Source: Bacillota bacterium (GTDB taxonomy: Bacteria > Bacillota > Clostridia > Christensenellales > UMGS416). From it: a DNA stretch of 21,430 nt. Made by a program: the position numbers and the translations under genes. Where the stretch lies: NCBI GenBank assembly GCA_023428265.1, contig JAEYYW010000089.1:1-21430 (forward strand). Reading direction: 5' to 3'. This document shows, piece by piece, positions 14,763-21,430 of the stretch (its first letter is position 1; each line of letters opens with the position of its first letter). Under the pieces are notes generated by a model. The model had not been told where the DNA came from. It searched no databases and saw only the letters and a list, made by a program, of their open reading frames with translations.

Positions 14763-14772
14763 ATGATGCAAT

Positions 14773-14809
14773 CATCATAACGAAAGAGGCCTCGGGCCTC
14801 TTTATGATG
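14773..14809 (+). promoter_or_regulatory. Leader hairpin before the FmdB-type gene
   Basis: AAAGAGGCC-TCG-GGCCTCTTT is a perfect 9-bp stem (14783-14803). It extends by CATCAT/ATGATG (14773-14778, 14804-14809) across a 4-base bulge. If the promoter at 14733 is right, it forms at the very 5' end of the transcript. It could be an attenuator, an RNA-stability element or a terminator for upstream readthrough. Confidence 0.5.
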
Positions 14810-14840
14810 TTGTCAATTGTTTTCAGGCAGGTTTTGATTC

Positions 14841-15059
14841 ATGCCGATGCTCGATTTTAAATGCAACAAATGCGGCGCCAAGTTTGAAGAGCTCGTGTTT
14901 GCACATACAAAAGACCGGGTGCGCTGCCCGGAATGCGGTGAAAATGATCTATCCAGAGTGTATGAGGGCAAGTGCCTGTTCGGCTCATTTTCCGGTGGTG
15001 GTAGGAAGGACTGCTGCGCCAGCGGCGGGTGCTCCACATGCTCGGGTTGCTCCCATTGA
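14841..15059 (+). CDS. FmdB-type zinc-ribbon protein
   Basis: A 72-residue protein of the FmdB putative regulatory family. It begins MPMLDFKCNKCG, the usual MPxYxFxCxxCG opening, which supports the ATG at 14841. C8-x2-C11 and C29-x2-C32 (RCPECG) form the zinc ribbon. The Ser/Gly/Cys-rich tail (residues about 50-72, with CC, C-x2-C and a final Cys-Ser-His) is also normal for the family. The biochemical role of FmdB proteins is not settled. The murA start follows 38 bases later, so the two are likely cotranscribed. Confidence 0.88.
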   Translation: MPMLDFKCNKCGAKFEELVFAHTKDRVRCPECGENDLSRVYEGKCLFGSFSGGGRKDCCASGGCSTCSGCSH

Positions 15060-15097
15060 TCGGCTTAAAATCCAGGGAAACAGCCGGAGGTAAGGCG

Positions 15098-16363
15098 TTG
15101 GTAGACGAAAAACTGGTCATTCGCGGTGGAAAACGCCTTGTGGGCGAGGTGCACGTGAGCGGGGGCAAAAACCCTGCTGTCGCGATCCTTCCGGCAACGC
15201 TGCTTTCCAACGGCGTGTGCACGATCGAAAATCTTCCGCTCATTGAAGATGTTTTGGTCTTAAAAAAGATGCTTGAGGCGCTGGGCGCCATCGTGGAGCT
15301 GGACGACAAGGGCACCATGCGGGTGGACCCGCGGCCCGTCAACAGCTGGAAGGCTCCCGGCGAGCTGGTGCGCAAGATGCGTGCCAGCAACTACCTGATC
15401 GGCGCATTGCTGGGCCGGTTCGGGAAGGCCGAGGTGGGCTTCCCCGGTGGCTGCGACATCGGCCAGCGGCCGATGGACCTGCATATGAAAGGCTTCCGGG
15501 CGCTGGGCGCGCAGGTCAACCTGATGCGCGGCGTCTATCAGGCTTCCGCAGAAAAGCTGATCGGCGGCGAAATCTATCTGGACGCCGTGAGCGTGGGCGC
15601 CACGATCAACATCATGTTGGCCTCTTCCCGCGCAAAGGGCACCACAACGATTGTGAACGCGGCCAAGGAGCCCCACGTGGTGGATGTGGCCAGTTTCCTG
15701 AACTCCATGGGCGCGCGCATCAAGGGCGCCGGCACCGACACGATCCGCATCCAGGGCGTGCCCGAGCTGCACGGCTGCACCTATTCCATCCTGCCGGACC
15801 AGATTGAGACCGGCACCTGGATGGCCATCGCCGCAGCCACTGGCGGCGACATCACGATCTGGGACTGCGTGCCCTTCCACATGGAGTCGGTTTCCGCCAA
15901 GCTGATGGAAATGGGCATGGAAGTGATCGAGGGCGAAGATTATCTGCGGGTGATCGGCCATGGCCGCCCCCGCGCGGCAAACATCAAGACGCTGCCCTAC
16001 CCCGGGTTCCCCACCGATTTGCAGCAGATTTTCACCGTGCTGTTGAGCGTGGCCTCCGGCACGAGCATGATCACCGAAACAATCTTTGAATCCCGCTTCC
16101 GCTATATTGACGAGATCCGCCGCATGGGCGCCAATGTGCGTTTGGTGGATGACCGCGTGGCCATCGTGGAAGGCACCGACGGCCTCTGGGGCGCGCCTGT
16201 GACGGCCACGGACCTGCGTGCCGGTGCGGCGCTCATCGTGGCCGGCCTCATCGCCGACGGCACCACGACGATTTCCAACGTGAAGTTCATTGACCGAGGC
16301 TATGAGCGTATCGACGAGAAGCTGAAATGCCTGGGCGCAGACATTGAGCGGGTGTTTGAATGA
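15098..16363 (+). CDS. murA: UDP-N-acetylglucosamine 1-carboxyvinyltransferase
   Basis: MurA transfers enolpyruvate from phosphoenolpyruvate to UDP-GlcNAc, the first committed step of peptidoglycan synthesis, in the cytoplasm. It is 421 residues, like E. coli MurA (419). Active-site features are present: K24-N25 in SGGKN, the catalytic cysteine C119 in GFPGGCDIGQRPMDLH (the residue alkylated by fosfomycin, so a sensitive form is expected), and DLRAGAALIVAGL with the PEP-binding arginine. The start is TTG at 15098 with GGAGGT six bases upstream; a longer reading from 15029 overlaps the FmdB-type gene and lacks this site. Many Firmicutes have two MurA paralogues; which one this is cannot be told. 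Confidence 0.96.
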   Translation: MVDEKLVIRGGKRLVGEVHVSGGKNPAVAILPATLLSNGVCTIENLPLIEDVLVLKKMLEALGAIVELDDKGTMRVDPRPVNSWKAPGELVRKMRASNYLIGALLGRFGKAEVGFPGGCDIGQRPMDLHMKGFRALGAQVNLMRGVYQASAEKLIGGEIYLDAVSVGATINIMLASSRAKGTTTIVNAAKEPHVVDVASFLNSMGARIKGAGTDTIRIQGVPELHGCTYSILPDQIETGTWMAIAAATGGDITIWDCVPFHMESVSAKLMEMGMEVIEGEDYLRVIGHGRPRAANIKTLPYPGFPTDLQQIFTVLLSVASGTSMITETIFESRFRYIDEIRRMGANVRLVDDRVAIVEGTDGLWGAPVTATDLRAGAALIVAGLIADGTTTISNVKFIDRGYERIDEKLKCLGADIERVFE

Positions 16364-16364
16364 C

Positions 16365-16398
16365 GAGTAGTCAGTAGCCAGTAGTCAGTAGTCAGTAG
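16365..16398. repeat. Heptanucleotide tandem repeat after murA
   Basis: A partial unit and four full 7-base units (TCAGTAG, CCAGTAG, TCAGTAG, TCAGTAG) begin two bases after the murA stop codon. The length is not a multiple of three and lies outside coding sequence. Confidence 0.85.
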
Positions 16399-16447
16399 AT
16401 GGAATGATCCAGACCGATTATGGTTGTTTGTATAGGGGTGTGACGAA

Positions 16448-16490
16448 ACTCCCCCTGTCACCTGCGGTGACATCCCCCTCAAGAGGGGGG
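16448..16490 (+). repeat. C-rich hairpin repeat unit, two-hairpin type
   Basis: TGTCACC-TGC-GGTGACA (16456-16472) flanked by CCCCC runs, then CCCCCT-CAAG-AGGGGG (16474-16489). Same plan as the inverted unit at 10257-10298 with different stem sequence and pairing kept. It lies between murA and the glycosyltransferase gene. Confidence 0.72.
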
Positions 16491-16519
16491 CAAGCACACT
16501 CCTTTCAAGGCTTATCTTG

Positions 16520-16537
16520 CCTCCCTGCTTAGGGAGG
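16520..16537. repeat. CTTAGGG-type hairpin
   Basis: CCTCCCT-GCTT-AGGGAGG, a 7-bp stem, 30 bases after the previous unit. It resembles the hairpin at 3930-3948. No T-tract follows. Confidence 0.55.
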
Positions 16538-16641
16538 TGCCGCTGAAAATCCTTCCTTTCACACTCCCAAAATCAAGCAGGCGATATAGTCATGGATAAA
16601 ATGGCGATTTGTTTCGTCTTAACAAACGAAAGGCAAAGAAT

Positions 16642-17583
16642 ATGAAAGACAAATTTCTGCTCTCCGTGATCGTGCCGATGTATTATGAGCAGGAAGTGGC
16701 CCGCGAGTGCCACCGCCGGCTCACGGAAGTGCTGGACGGTAAATACGATTATGAGCTGATTTATGTCAACGACGGCTCCACCGACAACACGCTGCCGATC
16801 CTCAAGGAGCTTGCCGCGCAGGACAAGCGCGTGCGCGTGATCAGCTTTTCAAGGAACTTCGGCCACCAGGTGGCGGTGACAGCCGGCGTGCACCACGCAA
16901 AAGGCGACGCGCTGGTGATCATTGACGCCGATTTGCAGGACCCGCCGGAGCTGATCCCCGAGATGGTCCGGATGTGGCAGGACGGCTGGGAGGTTGTGTA
17001 TGCCAAGCGCAAGCGCCGCAAGGGCGAGAGCGCCTTCAAGCTTTTCACAGCCAAGATGTTTTACAAGACGCTGCGGATGCTCACCGACATTGACATCCCC
17101 GCAGACACCGGCGATTTCCGCCTGATCGACCGCAAGGTGGCCGAGGCATTCAAACAGATGCCGGAGCGCAGCCGCTTCATCCGCGGCATGATCGCCTGGC
17201 TGGGCTTCAAGCAGACGCCCATTGAATATGAGCGCGACGCCCGCTTTGCCGGCGAAACCAAATACCCGCTGAAGAAGATGCTGAAGCTGGCCAGCAACGG
17301 CATCCTGAGCTTCTCCACCCAGCCGCTGCGACTGGTGATGCAGGTGGGCATGATGGCGGTGGTGGTATCGCTGGGCCTGCTGGTCTATGCGATCATCTCC
17401 AAGGCCACCGGCCATGCCGACACCGGCTGGGCGAGCCTGATGGTCACGGTGACCTTTTTGGGCGGCGTGCAGCTGATCTCGGTGGGCGTGCTGGGGCAAT
17501 ATCTGGCCCGCATGTTTGAGGAAAGCAAGAGCCGGCCGCTCTATGTGATCAGCGAGACGGTGAACCTGCAGGACAAGGAATAA
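16642..17583 (+). CDS. DPM1-like family 2 glycosyltransferase (GtrB/YkcC type)
   Basis: A 313-residue membrane-anchored glycosyltransferase of the polyprenyl-phosphate hexose synthase type. The GT-A domain shows LSVIVPMYYE at the start, VNDGSTDNT, and the metal/nucleotide motif D95-A-D97-L-Q-D-P-P-E; SFSRNFGHQVAVTAG and TGDFRLIDR are typical of the group. Two C-terminal membrane helices lie at about 232-254 and 265-288, followed by ISVGVLGQYLARMFEESKSRPLYVI. Such enzymes load a sugar from UDP- or GDP-sugar onto undecaprenyl phosphate for cell-envelope decoration. The ATG at 16642 has AAAGG about nine bases upstream; an upstream start at 16609 has no ribosome site. The sugar donor is unknown. 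Confidence 0.92.
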   Translation: MKDKFLLSVIVPMYYEQEVARECHRRLTEVLDGKYDYELIYVNDGSTDNTLPILKELAAQDKRVRVISFSRNFGHQVAVTAGVHHAKGDALVIIDADLQDPPELIPEMVRMWQDGWEVVYAKRKRRKGESAFKLFTAKMFYKTLRMLTDIDIPADTGDFRLIDRKVAEAFKQMPERSRFIRGMIAWLGFKQTPIEYERDARFAGETKYPLKKMLKLASNGILSFSTQPLRLVMQVGMMAVVVSLGLLVYAIISKATGHADTGWASLMVTVTFLGGVQLISVGVLGQYLARMFEESKSRPLYVISETVNLQDKE

Positions 17584-17627
17584 CGGGCGAACCCCGTGTC
17601 GAATGGACGCTTTGTTTGTTGTATGCC

Positions 17628-17656
17628 TTGACGATCGGCCCATGGTTGGTTACCAT
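17628..17656 (+). promoter_or_regulatory. Probable promoter upstream of the small membrane gene and rho
   Basis: TTGACG (17628-17633) and TACCAT (17651-17656) with a 17-base spacer match five and four of six consensus bases. The transcript would carry the small upstream frame at 17674, the 54-residue gene and rho. Confidence 0.5.
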
Positions 17657-17673
17657 AAAAGGAAACGAAGCAC

Positions 17674-17754
17674 ATGGGCGCCGGTCCGGTTGGGCATTTT
17701 CATTCTGAAACTCCGAGGAACGCATTGATCATCAAAGGAGCGAACCACCAATGA
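17674..17754 (+). CDS. Possible 26-codon leader frame
   Basis: ATG at 17674 begins a 26-codon frame whose TGA overlaps the next start as ATGA, the classic coupling junction. AGGA stands about ten bases upstream. No conserved feature is visible in the peptide; it may be chance. Confidence 0.3.
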   Translation: MGAGPVGHFHSETPRNALIIKGANHQ

Positions 17755-17915
17755 GGGAACAGGGCAGAAGCGCCGGCGGCGCGCTGGCGCTGCGCATCGT
17801 ATTGGTCGCCGTGGCGGTGCTGGTGCTGTTGAACGGCATCGTGCTGCTGTGTGAAACGGACCCCAAACAATTCTACGCTCATCTGTTTGGCATCTCATCC
17901 TCTGCAAACCCCTGA
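17751..17915 (+). CDS. 54-residue single-pass membrane protein
   Basis: A small gene beginning MREQGRSAGGALALRIVLV. Residues about 12-34 are a single strongly hydrophobic helix with a basic N-terminal side, so the N terminus should stay in the cytoplasm; the remaining 20 residues (from CETDPKQFYAHLFG) lie outside. AAAGGAG stands ten bases before the ATG. It sits 54 bases before rho on the same strand, with no terminator between, so it is probably cotranscribed. I know no family for it. Codon use is G+C-rich at third positions, as in rho, which supports it being coding. Confidence 0.6.
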   Translation: MREQGRSAGGALALRIVLVAVAVLVLLNGIVLLCETDPKQFYAHLFGISSSANP

Positions 17916-17969
17916 TTTTGAAACGCAACAGCGCAACCCGCGCTTACGCCGTATGAAGGAGAATACCCG

Positions 17970-19973
17970 ATGAACGAATCCACACTACTGGCCATGAGCA
18001 TCGCCGAACTGCGGCAGTTGGCCCGCGAGATGGGCGTGCACTCGCCCACGACGCTGCGCAAGCAGGCGCTGATAGACGCCATGCTGGCCGCCCAGAAGGC
18101 CCCCGCGCCCGCCGCCGAACCGGCAACGCATCACAAAGCCGCCGGAAGGGACGCCCGCGAGACGGTTGACGACGAGGAGGCCGCCGAGCTGGCCGTGCGC
18201 CAGGCGGAAGAGGCCCGCGCCAGCGGAGACTATGACAGCGGAGACTATTTCACGCCGGTGCCGTCAGACGATGACGAGCCCGCGGGCGGTGAGCAGCCGG
18301 AAGTGGCCGCGGCGGAAACACCGGCCGAAGGCGACGCGGCGGAAGAGGGCCAGGCGGCCCGCCCCGCCACCGGCTACCAATACAAGCCCCGGCGCCCATA
18401 CAACCAGCAGCAGGCCGGAGGTTACCAGCAAGGCTATCAGAACCAGAGCGGCTATAACAACCGCCCCAACACCAATAACAACAACAATGCAAACCGCAAC
18501 AACAATGCCCGCCCCGCCCAGGGTGGCTACAACAGCGGCTACCAGCAGCGCGACGGCTATAACCGCAACGGCCAGGGCGGCCAGCAGCAGACCGGCTTTC
18601 AGCGCGACGACCGCGGCTATCAGCGCAATGACCGGGGCTATCAGCAGGAGGAGCGCCAGGGCGGCCAGCAGCAGACCGGCTTTCAACGCGACGATCGGCA
18701 GGCCGCCCAGCAGGACGACCAGGGCGCCCGGAACCGTCGGCCCCAGCGGGAGGGTTACTACAACAACGAGCTGGGCACCAGCAACCCCGCCGTGCCGGAT
18801 CTGTTGAACTCCGACCAGTGCGGCGAGGCCGAGGGCATTCTGGACATCCAGCCCGATGGCTACGGCTTTTTGCGCGCCATGAGCCAGGATCAAAAAGACG
18901 TCTATGTGTCGATCGCCCAGATCCGCCGGTTCAGCCTGCGGCAGGGCGACCATGTGAAGGGCAAGACCAGGCCGGAGCGCGAGGGCGAGCGCTATCTGGC
19001 GATGCTCTATATTACCAGCGTGAACGGCGAGTCGCCGGACGTGGCCAGCCAGCGCAAGCACTTTGACAGCCTCACGCCGATCTTCCCCGAGGAGCGCCTC
19101 ACGCTGGAACGCACCGAAACCCCCGGCGACCTGGCAATCCGCCTGATCGACCTGGTGGCGCCCATCGGCAAAGGCCAGCGCGGCCTGATCGTCTCCCCGC
19201 CCAAAGCCGGTAAGACGACCCTTTTGAAGAAGGTTGCCAACTCCATCACCGCCAACAACCCCGATGTGAAGCTCATCATCCTGCTGATCGACGAGCGGCC
19301 GGAGGAAGTCACCGATATGCAGCGCAGCACCTCCGCCGAGGTGGTCTACAGCACTTTTGACGAGCGGCCTGAAAACCACTGCCGCGTCTCCGAGATCGTG
19401 ATCGAGCGGGCCAAGCGAATGGTGGAGCTGGGGCACGACGTGGTGATCCTGCTGGACTCCATCACCCGCCTATCCCGCGCCTACAACATCACCGTGCCCA
19501 CCTCCGGCCGGTCGCTCTCCGGCGGCCTGGACCCGGGCGCGCTCTACAAGCCCAAGCGCTTCTTCGGCGCGGCCCGCAATGTGGAGGAAAAGGGCAGCCT
19601 CACGATCATCGCCACGGCGCTGGTGGACACCGGCAGCCGCATGGACGACATGATCTATGAGGAATTCAAGGGCACAGGCAACCTGGAAATCCACCTGGAC
19701 CGCAACCTGCAGGAGAGGCGCGTGTTCCCGGCGCTGGATCTTTACCGCTCCGGCACCCGCCGCGAGGAAAAGCTGCTGAGCCAGAAGGAGCTGGAAGGCA
19801 TCTGGTCGGTGCGCAAGCTGCTCTCCGGCAAGCAGGATAACGCGACGGAGCTGCTGATCGACATGATGGCCAAGACGCCCAGCAATGATGCGTTCCTGAC
19901 GAAGCTCAATGATTGGTTGAGGCTCATGGAGAAGCAGGGGTATCAGGTTGTGAACAACAGCAAGGACAGGTAA
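17970..19973 (+). CDS. rho: Transcription termination factor Rho with long N/Q/G-rich insertion
   Basis: Rho is a hexameric RNA-dependent ATPase that ends transcription. The N-terminal helical domain (1-44, MSIAELRQLAREMGV) and the OB-fold RNA-binding domain (about 285-355, GILDIQPDGYGFLR) are separated by about 230 residues of low complexity. First comes an acidic Glu/Ala-rich part (45-125), then a Q/N/G/Y/R-rich part (about 130-265) with a poly-Asn run and GGQQQTGFQRDDR at 203-215 repeated exactly at 231-243. The ATPase core is complete: Walker A SPPKAGKTT (409-417), DERPEEVTDMQR, LLDSITRLSRAYN and SGGLDPGALYKPKRFFGAARN. At 667 residues it is much longer than E. coli Rho (419). AAGGAGA lies seven bases before the ATG. 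Clostridium botulinum Rho has a comparable prion-like insertion. Confidence 0.97.
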   Translation: MNESTLLAMSIAELRQLAREMGVHSPTTLRKQALIDAMLAAQKAPAPAAEPATHHKAAGRDARETVDDEEAAELAVRQAEEARASGDYDSGDYFTPVPSDDDEPAGGEQPEVAAAETPAEGDAAEEGQAARPATGYQYKPRRPYNQQQAGGYQQGYQNQSGYNNRPNTNNNNNANRNNNARPAQGGYNSGYQQRDGYNRNGQGGQQQTGFQRDDRGYQRNDRGYQQEERQGGQQQTGFQRDDRQAAQQDDQGARNRRPQREGYYNNELGTSNPAVPDLLNSDQCGEAEGILDIQPDGYGFLRAMSQDQKDVYVSIAQIRRFSLRQGDHVKGKTRPEREGERYLAMLYITSVNGESPDVASQRKHFDSLTPIFPEERLTLERTETPGDLAIRLIDLVAPIGKGQRGLIVSPPKAGKTTLLKKVANSITANNPDVKLIILLIDERPEEVTDMQRSTSAEVVYSTFDERPENHCRVSEIVIERAKRMVELGHDVVILLDSITRLSRAYNITVPTSGRSLSGGLDPGALYKPKRFFGAARNVEEKGSLTIIATALVDTGSRMDDMIYEEFKGTGNLEIHLDRNLQERRVFPALDLYRSGTRREEKLLSQKELEGIWSVRKLLSGKQDNATELLIDMMAKTPSNDAFLTKLNDWLRLMEKQGYQVVNNSKDR

Positions 19974-20009
19974 TTGATTGCGTTAAGATATGCAGTGAGT
20001 GAACTGAGA

Positions 20010-20033
20010 AAGGCGGAGCATGTGCTCCGCCTT
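20010..20033. terminator. Hairpin after rho
   Basis: AAGGCGGAGC-ATGT-GCTCCGCCTT, a perfect 10-bp stem between rho (+) and the convergent gene at 20055 (-). A short T-rich run lies on each side within the stem ends, so it may serve both genes. Confidence 0.8.
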
Positions 20034-20054
20034 AAATGTGTTATCGGTTTGATT

Positions 20055-20606
20055 CTAGAAATCCAAAATATTAAAATTCCGAAATAAATATTCTTGATTC
20101 AACACTTCCTCATGAATGCTGATAAATTGCAGGGTTCGGTTTTGCGGTGCTTTTCCATAGAAAACGCTTATTTCGCTGCATTCAATAAGAAAGAGGATTT
20201 GATCGCATGTGAGCCCGCTAGCAATTCTCTTTGAAAATACCAAATTAACATCAGTTGCGAAATCGCTCAGCTTCTCATCTGGTACAGAGAATGACAAGTT
20301 CAGCACACTATCTGGTGCGCGGTCATATTGTTCAAAATCCTTCAGTGCTTTCGGATTGTTGGCTATAAAGTTATTCAGTTTACTTGCTTCCTCGATGGAC
20401 AAAGGCGCTATGTAGTTAATGTCACAGGATTCCATGGAGATGGACCGTTTGCCTTTGCTGTTCAACAACCTTTTGGACACGACAAAGGTGCGCGTGTTTT
20501 GAGGCTCACTGCCATATAGCGGCAGCTCATTAACAACCTGGATACGTTCAATCCTCCAGATACCCTGAGAAAAGGATCTAACCCAATCGCCAACTTGGAT
20601 GTGCAT
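20055..20606 (-). CDS. Hypothetical protein, 183 residues
   Basis: A soluble protein beginning MHIQVGDWVRSFSQGIWRIERI, which looks like a small SH3/Tudor-like barrel (VGDWV...GIWRI); I recall similar openings in other bacterial hypothetical proteins but no function. The rest is mixed alpha/beta (SIEEASKLNNFIANN, then LSDFATDVNLVFSKRI). A GTG at 20609 lies directly before the ATG at 20606; GGAG eight bases upstream fits the ATG. It is less G+C-rich than the neighbouring core genes and stands alone between the rho terminator and a repeat cluster, so it is probably accessory. Confidence 0.7.
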   Translation of the reverse strand: MHIQVGDWVRSFSQGIWRIERIQVVNELPLYGSEPQNTRTFVVSKRLLNSKGKRSISMESCDINYIAPLSIEEASKLNNFIANNPKALKDFEQYDRAPDSVLNLSFSVPDEKLSDFATDVNLVFSKRIASGLTCDQILFLIECSEISVFYGKAPQNRTLQFISIHEEVLNQEYLFRNFNILDF

Positions 20607-20627
20607 CACGGATTCTCCTTTGCAATC

Positions 20628-20636
20628 ATGATAACA
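20628..20636 (-). promoter_or_regulatory. Extended -10 element for the 183-residue gene
   Basis: On the minus strand TGTTATCAT matches the extended -10 form TGnTATnAT, 21 bases upstream of the start codon; the -35 region is weak. Confidence 0.35.
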
Positions 20637-20697
20637 TAAATGAATGGTTTGCAGAAGAATAATGTCTATATCGACCCATTAATCCTCCTCGTTGGCA

Positions 20698-20790
20698 GGA
20701 AATCCCTCTTGCCATCTGCGGGGTATCCCAAGAAATCCCCCCTGGCCTCTGCGGAGGCCATCCCCCCCAAGCCCACCGCCAGGATGGCGC
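20698..20790 (+). repeat. C-rich hairpin repeat unit, copy 2 (composite)
   Basis: A degenerate TGCC..TGCG unit (about 20710-20724) leads into AAGAAATCCCCCC, then TGGCCTC-TGCG-GAGGCCA (20743-20760), another C-run, and CGCCA-GGA-TGGCG (20777-20789). Order and loops match 9483-9541. The stems carry paired changes: C-G in copy 1 is G-C here, and T-A in copy 1 is A-T here. Confidence 0.78.
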
Positions 20791-20893
20791 AAGCCAAGCA
20801 TGCCGGGTTATGCCGAAGGCATGACCAGCCTTGCATGGATGCAGGCGAGGCATGCAAAGGAATTTTTGCCTTTGGCAAAAACAAGGGCGGGTA
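20786..20893 (+). repeat. 108-bp branched-fold repeat, copy B
   Basis: 106 of 108 bases equal copy A (9537-9644). All stems of the branched fold are intact, and the final hairpin reads TTTTTGCC-TTT-GGCAAAAA (20863-20881). No plus-strand gene lies within 800 bases upstream, so it is not simply the 3' end of a gene transcript. Sequence identity with copy A stops sharply after GGGCGGGTA. Confidence 0.85.
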
Positions 20894-20956
20894 GGGAGGT
20901 CGCTCGCTCATGCTTAACGGTAGGAGCCAGGCCCGCCCCGGCCCGAATCTGTCAGC

Positions 20957-20986
20957 TTAACCGATATTGCATTATTGGAGTATAAT
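20957..20986 (+). promoter_or_regulatory. Promoter for the lipoprotein gene at 21027
   Basis: A perfect TATAAT lies at 20981-20986; the best -35 is the weak TTAACC at 20957-20962 with an 18-base spacer. The leader would be about 35 bases. Confidence 0.5.
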
Positions 20987-21026
20987 GATAGAATTTATAG
21001 CAACGCCAACTCGATAGGACGAAACC

Positions 21027-21430
21027 ATGAAGCGTTACCAGTCGCCGCTCGCTTTTTTACTTGTGATCATTCAGATGATCAGCGGCTGTTCGATGCAACC
21101 AACCGCCGATGACACGATTATCCCCGCAACGGCCATCCCGGCAAGCAGCGCCATAACAACGGTGCAGCCTGCGGTTGCGACACCGGGGCTGCCTACGCTC
21201 GCTCCATCGATCGCACCAACCGATACTACTCCTCTAACCCCAATGCCGCTCTTTACCCCAAAGCCCGTTCCGCAATACATTGTCAACTCGTACACAGTAA
21301 CAGACGGCAAAACGATCTACTACTATAACAACAACGGTGTGCATCGCATGGATGCATCCGGACAAAATGATCAAAAAGTCAAACTCATTAAAGGGTTTTA
21401 TTCCTTTGTCTATCTGGACTCCTCCAACCT
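21027..21430 (+). CDS. Lipoprotein, N-terminal part (runs off the window)
   Basis: The first 134 codons of a secreted lipoprotein; the frame is open to the window edge. A signal peptide MKRYQSPLAFLLVIIQ leads to the lipobox MISGC with C21 as lipidation site. A Thr/Pro/Ala linker covers about 22-80. Then YIVNSYTVTDGKTIYYYNNNGVHRMDASGQ begins, with the Tyr-rich strand and 'DxSG' turn typical of DUF5050-like or other beta-propeller blades. AGGA lies seven bases before the ATG. Its plan (MKRY start, lipobox, Thr/Pro linker, propeller) matches the lipoprotein at 7672-8880, but the visible sequences are not closely similar. Confidence 0.8.
   Translation, partial: MKRYQSPLAFLLVIIQMISGCSMQPTADDTIIPATAIPASSAITTVQPAVATPGLPTLAPSIAPTDTTPLTPMPLFTPKPVPQYIVNSYTVTDGKTIYYYNNNGVHRMDASGQNDQKVKLIKGFYSFVYLDSSN

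Noticed and set aside
15029..15097. Longer MurA N terminus from 15029
   Set aside because: It would overlap the FmdB-type gene and adds 23 residues not found in MurA; GGAGGT points to the TTG at 15098.
16609..16641. Longer glycosyltransferase N terminus from 16609
   Set aside because: The 11 added residues are basic, carry no ribosome site, and the family normally starts just before the LSVIVP strand.
18264..19436. 390-codon minus-strand frame rich in Val, Ala and Leu
   Set aside because: It is the reverse reading of the low-complexity rho insertion and core; its hydrophobic look comes from the Gln/Asn codons on the other strand.

Overview
The window looks like chromosomal DNA from a G+C-rich, probably uncultured member of the Clostridia/Firmicutes. 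The evidence is strong AGGAGG-type ribosome sites, TTG and GTG starts (pcrA-like, UDG, murA), a PcrA-type helicase with a C-terminal Tudor-like domain, a Myb/RsfA-like protein, FmdB next to MurA, and a Rho factor with a very long N/Q/G-rich insertion. The species cannot be named from the sequence alone.

Layout. 1-825 is the 3' part of a class B penicillin-binding protein, facing a four-helix membrane protein (829-1275, -). A 76-residue orphan (1433) and a PcrA/UvrD-type helicase (1748-3892) follow. 3900-5240 is a visibly A+T-rich island: a consensus minus-strand promoter drives a JAMM/RadC-like metalloprotease candidate (4862-4230) and a 62-residue partner. Next come two overlapping uracil-DNA-glycosylase family genes, of which the second has lost three of four Fe-S cysteines. 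After them lie a two-helix zinc-ribbon protein, a 74-residue hydrophobic repeat protein, a convergent lipoprotein, a 109-residue orphan, a GNAT acetyltransferase and a Myb-like regulator. 11673-14573 is a two-gene sugar cassette (Gfo/Idh/MocA oxidoreductase plus GH127/DUF1680). 14841-19973 is a core block: FmdB zinc ribbon, MurA, DPM1-like glycosyltransferase, a 54-residue membrane peptide and Rho. The window ends with an orphan on the minus strand and the 5' end of a second lipoprotein.

The most unusual content lies between genes. A 108-bp element occurs twice (9537-9644 and 20786-20893) with two mismatches, and folds on paper into a branched structure followed by a perfect hairpin. It is joined to a wider family of C-rich repeats with the pattern CCCCC-hairpin-CCCCC, present in at least six copies. 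Stem sequences differ between copies while pairing is kept, which points to selection on, or a copying mechanism that depends on, folded nucleic acid. The repeats are confined to gaps and cluster around orphan genes.

Themes: cell wall (PBP, MurA, glycosyltransferase), DNA repair (helicase, two UDG-family proteins), RNA control (Rho with a prion-like region) and plant-polysaccharide use (GH127). All functional calls rest on motifs read by eye; no database search was made.
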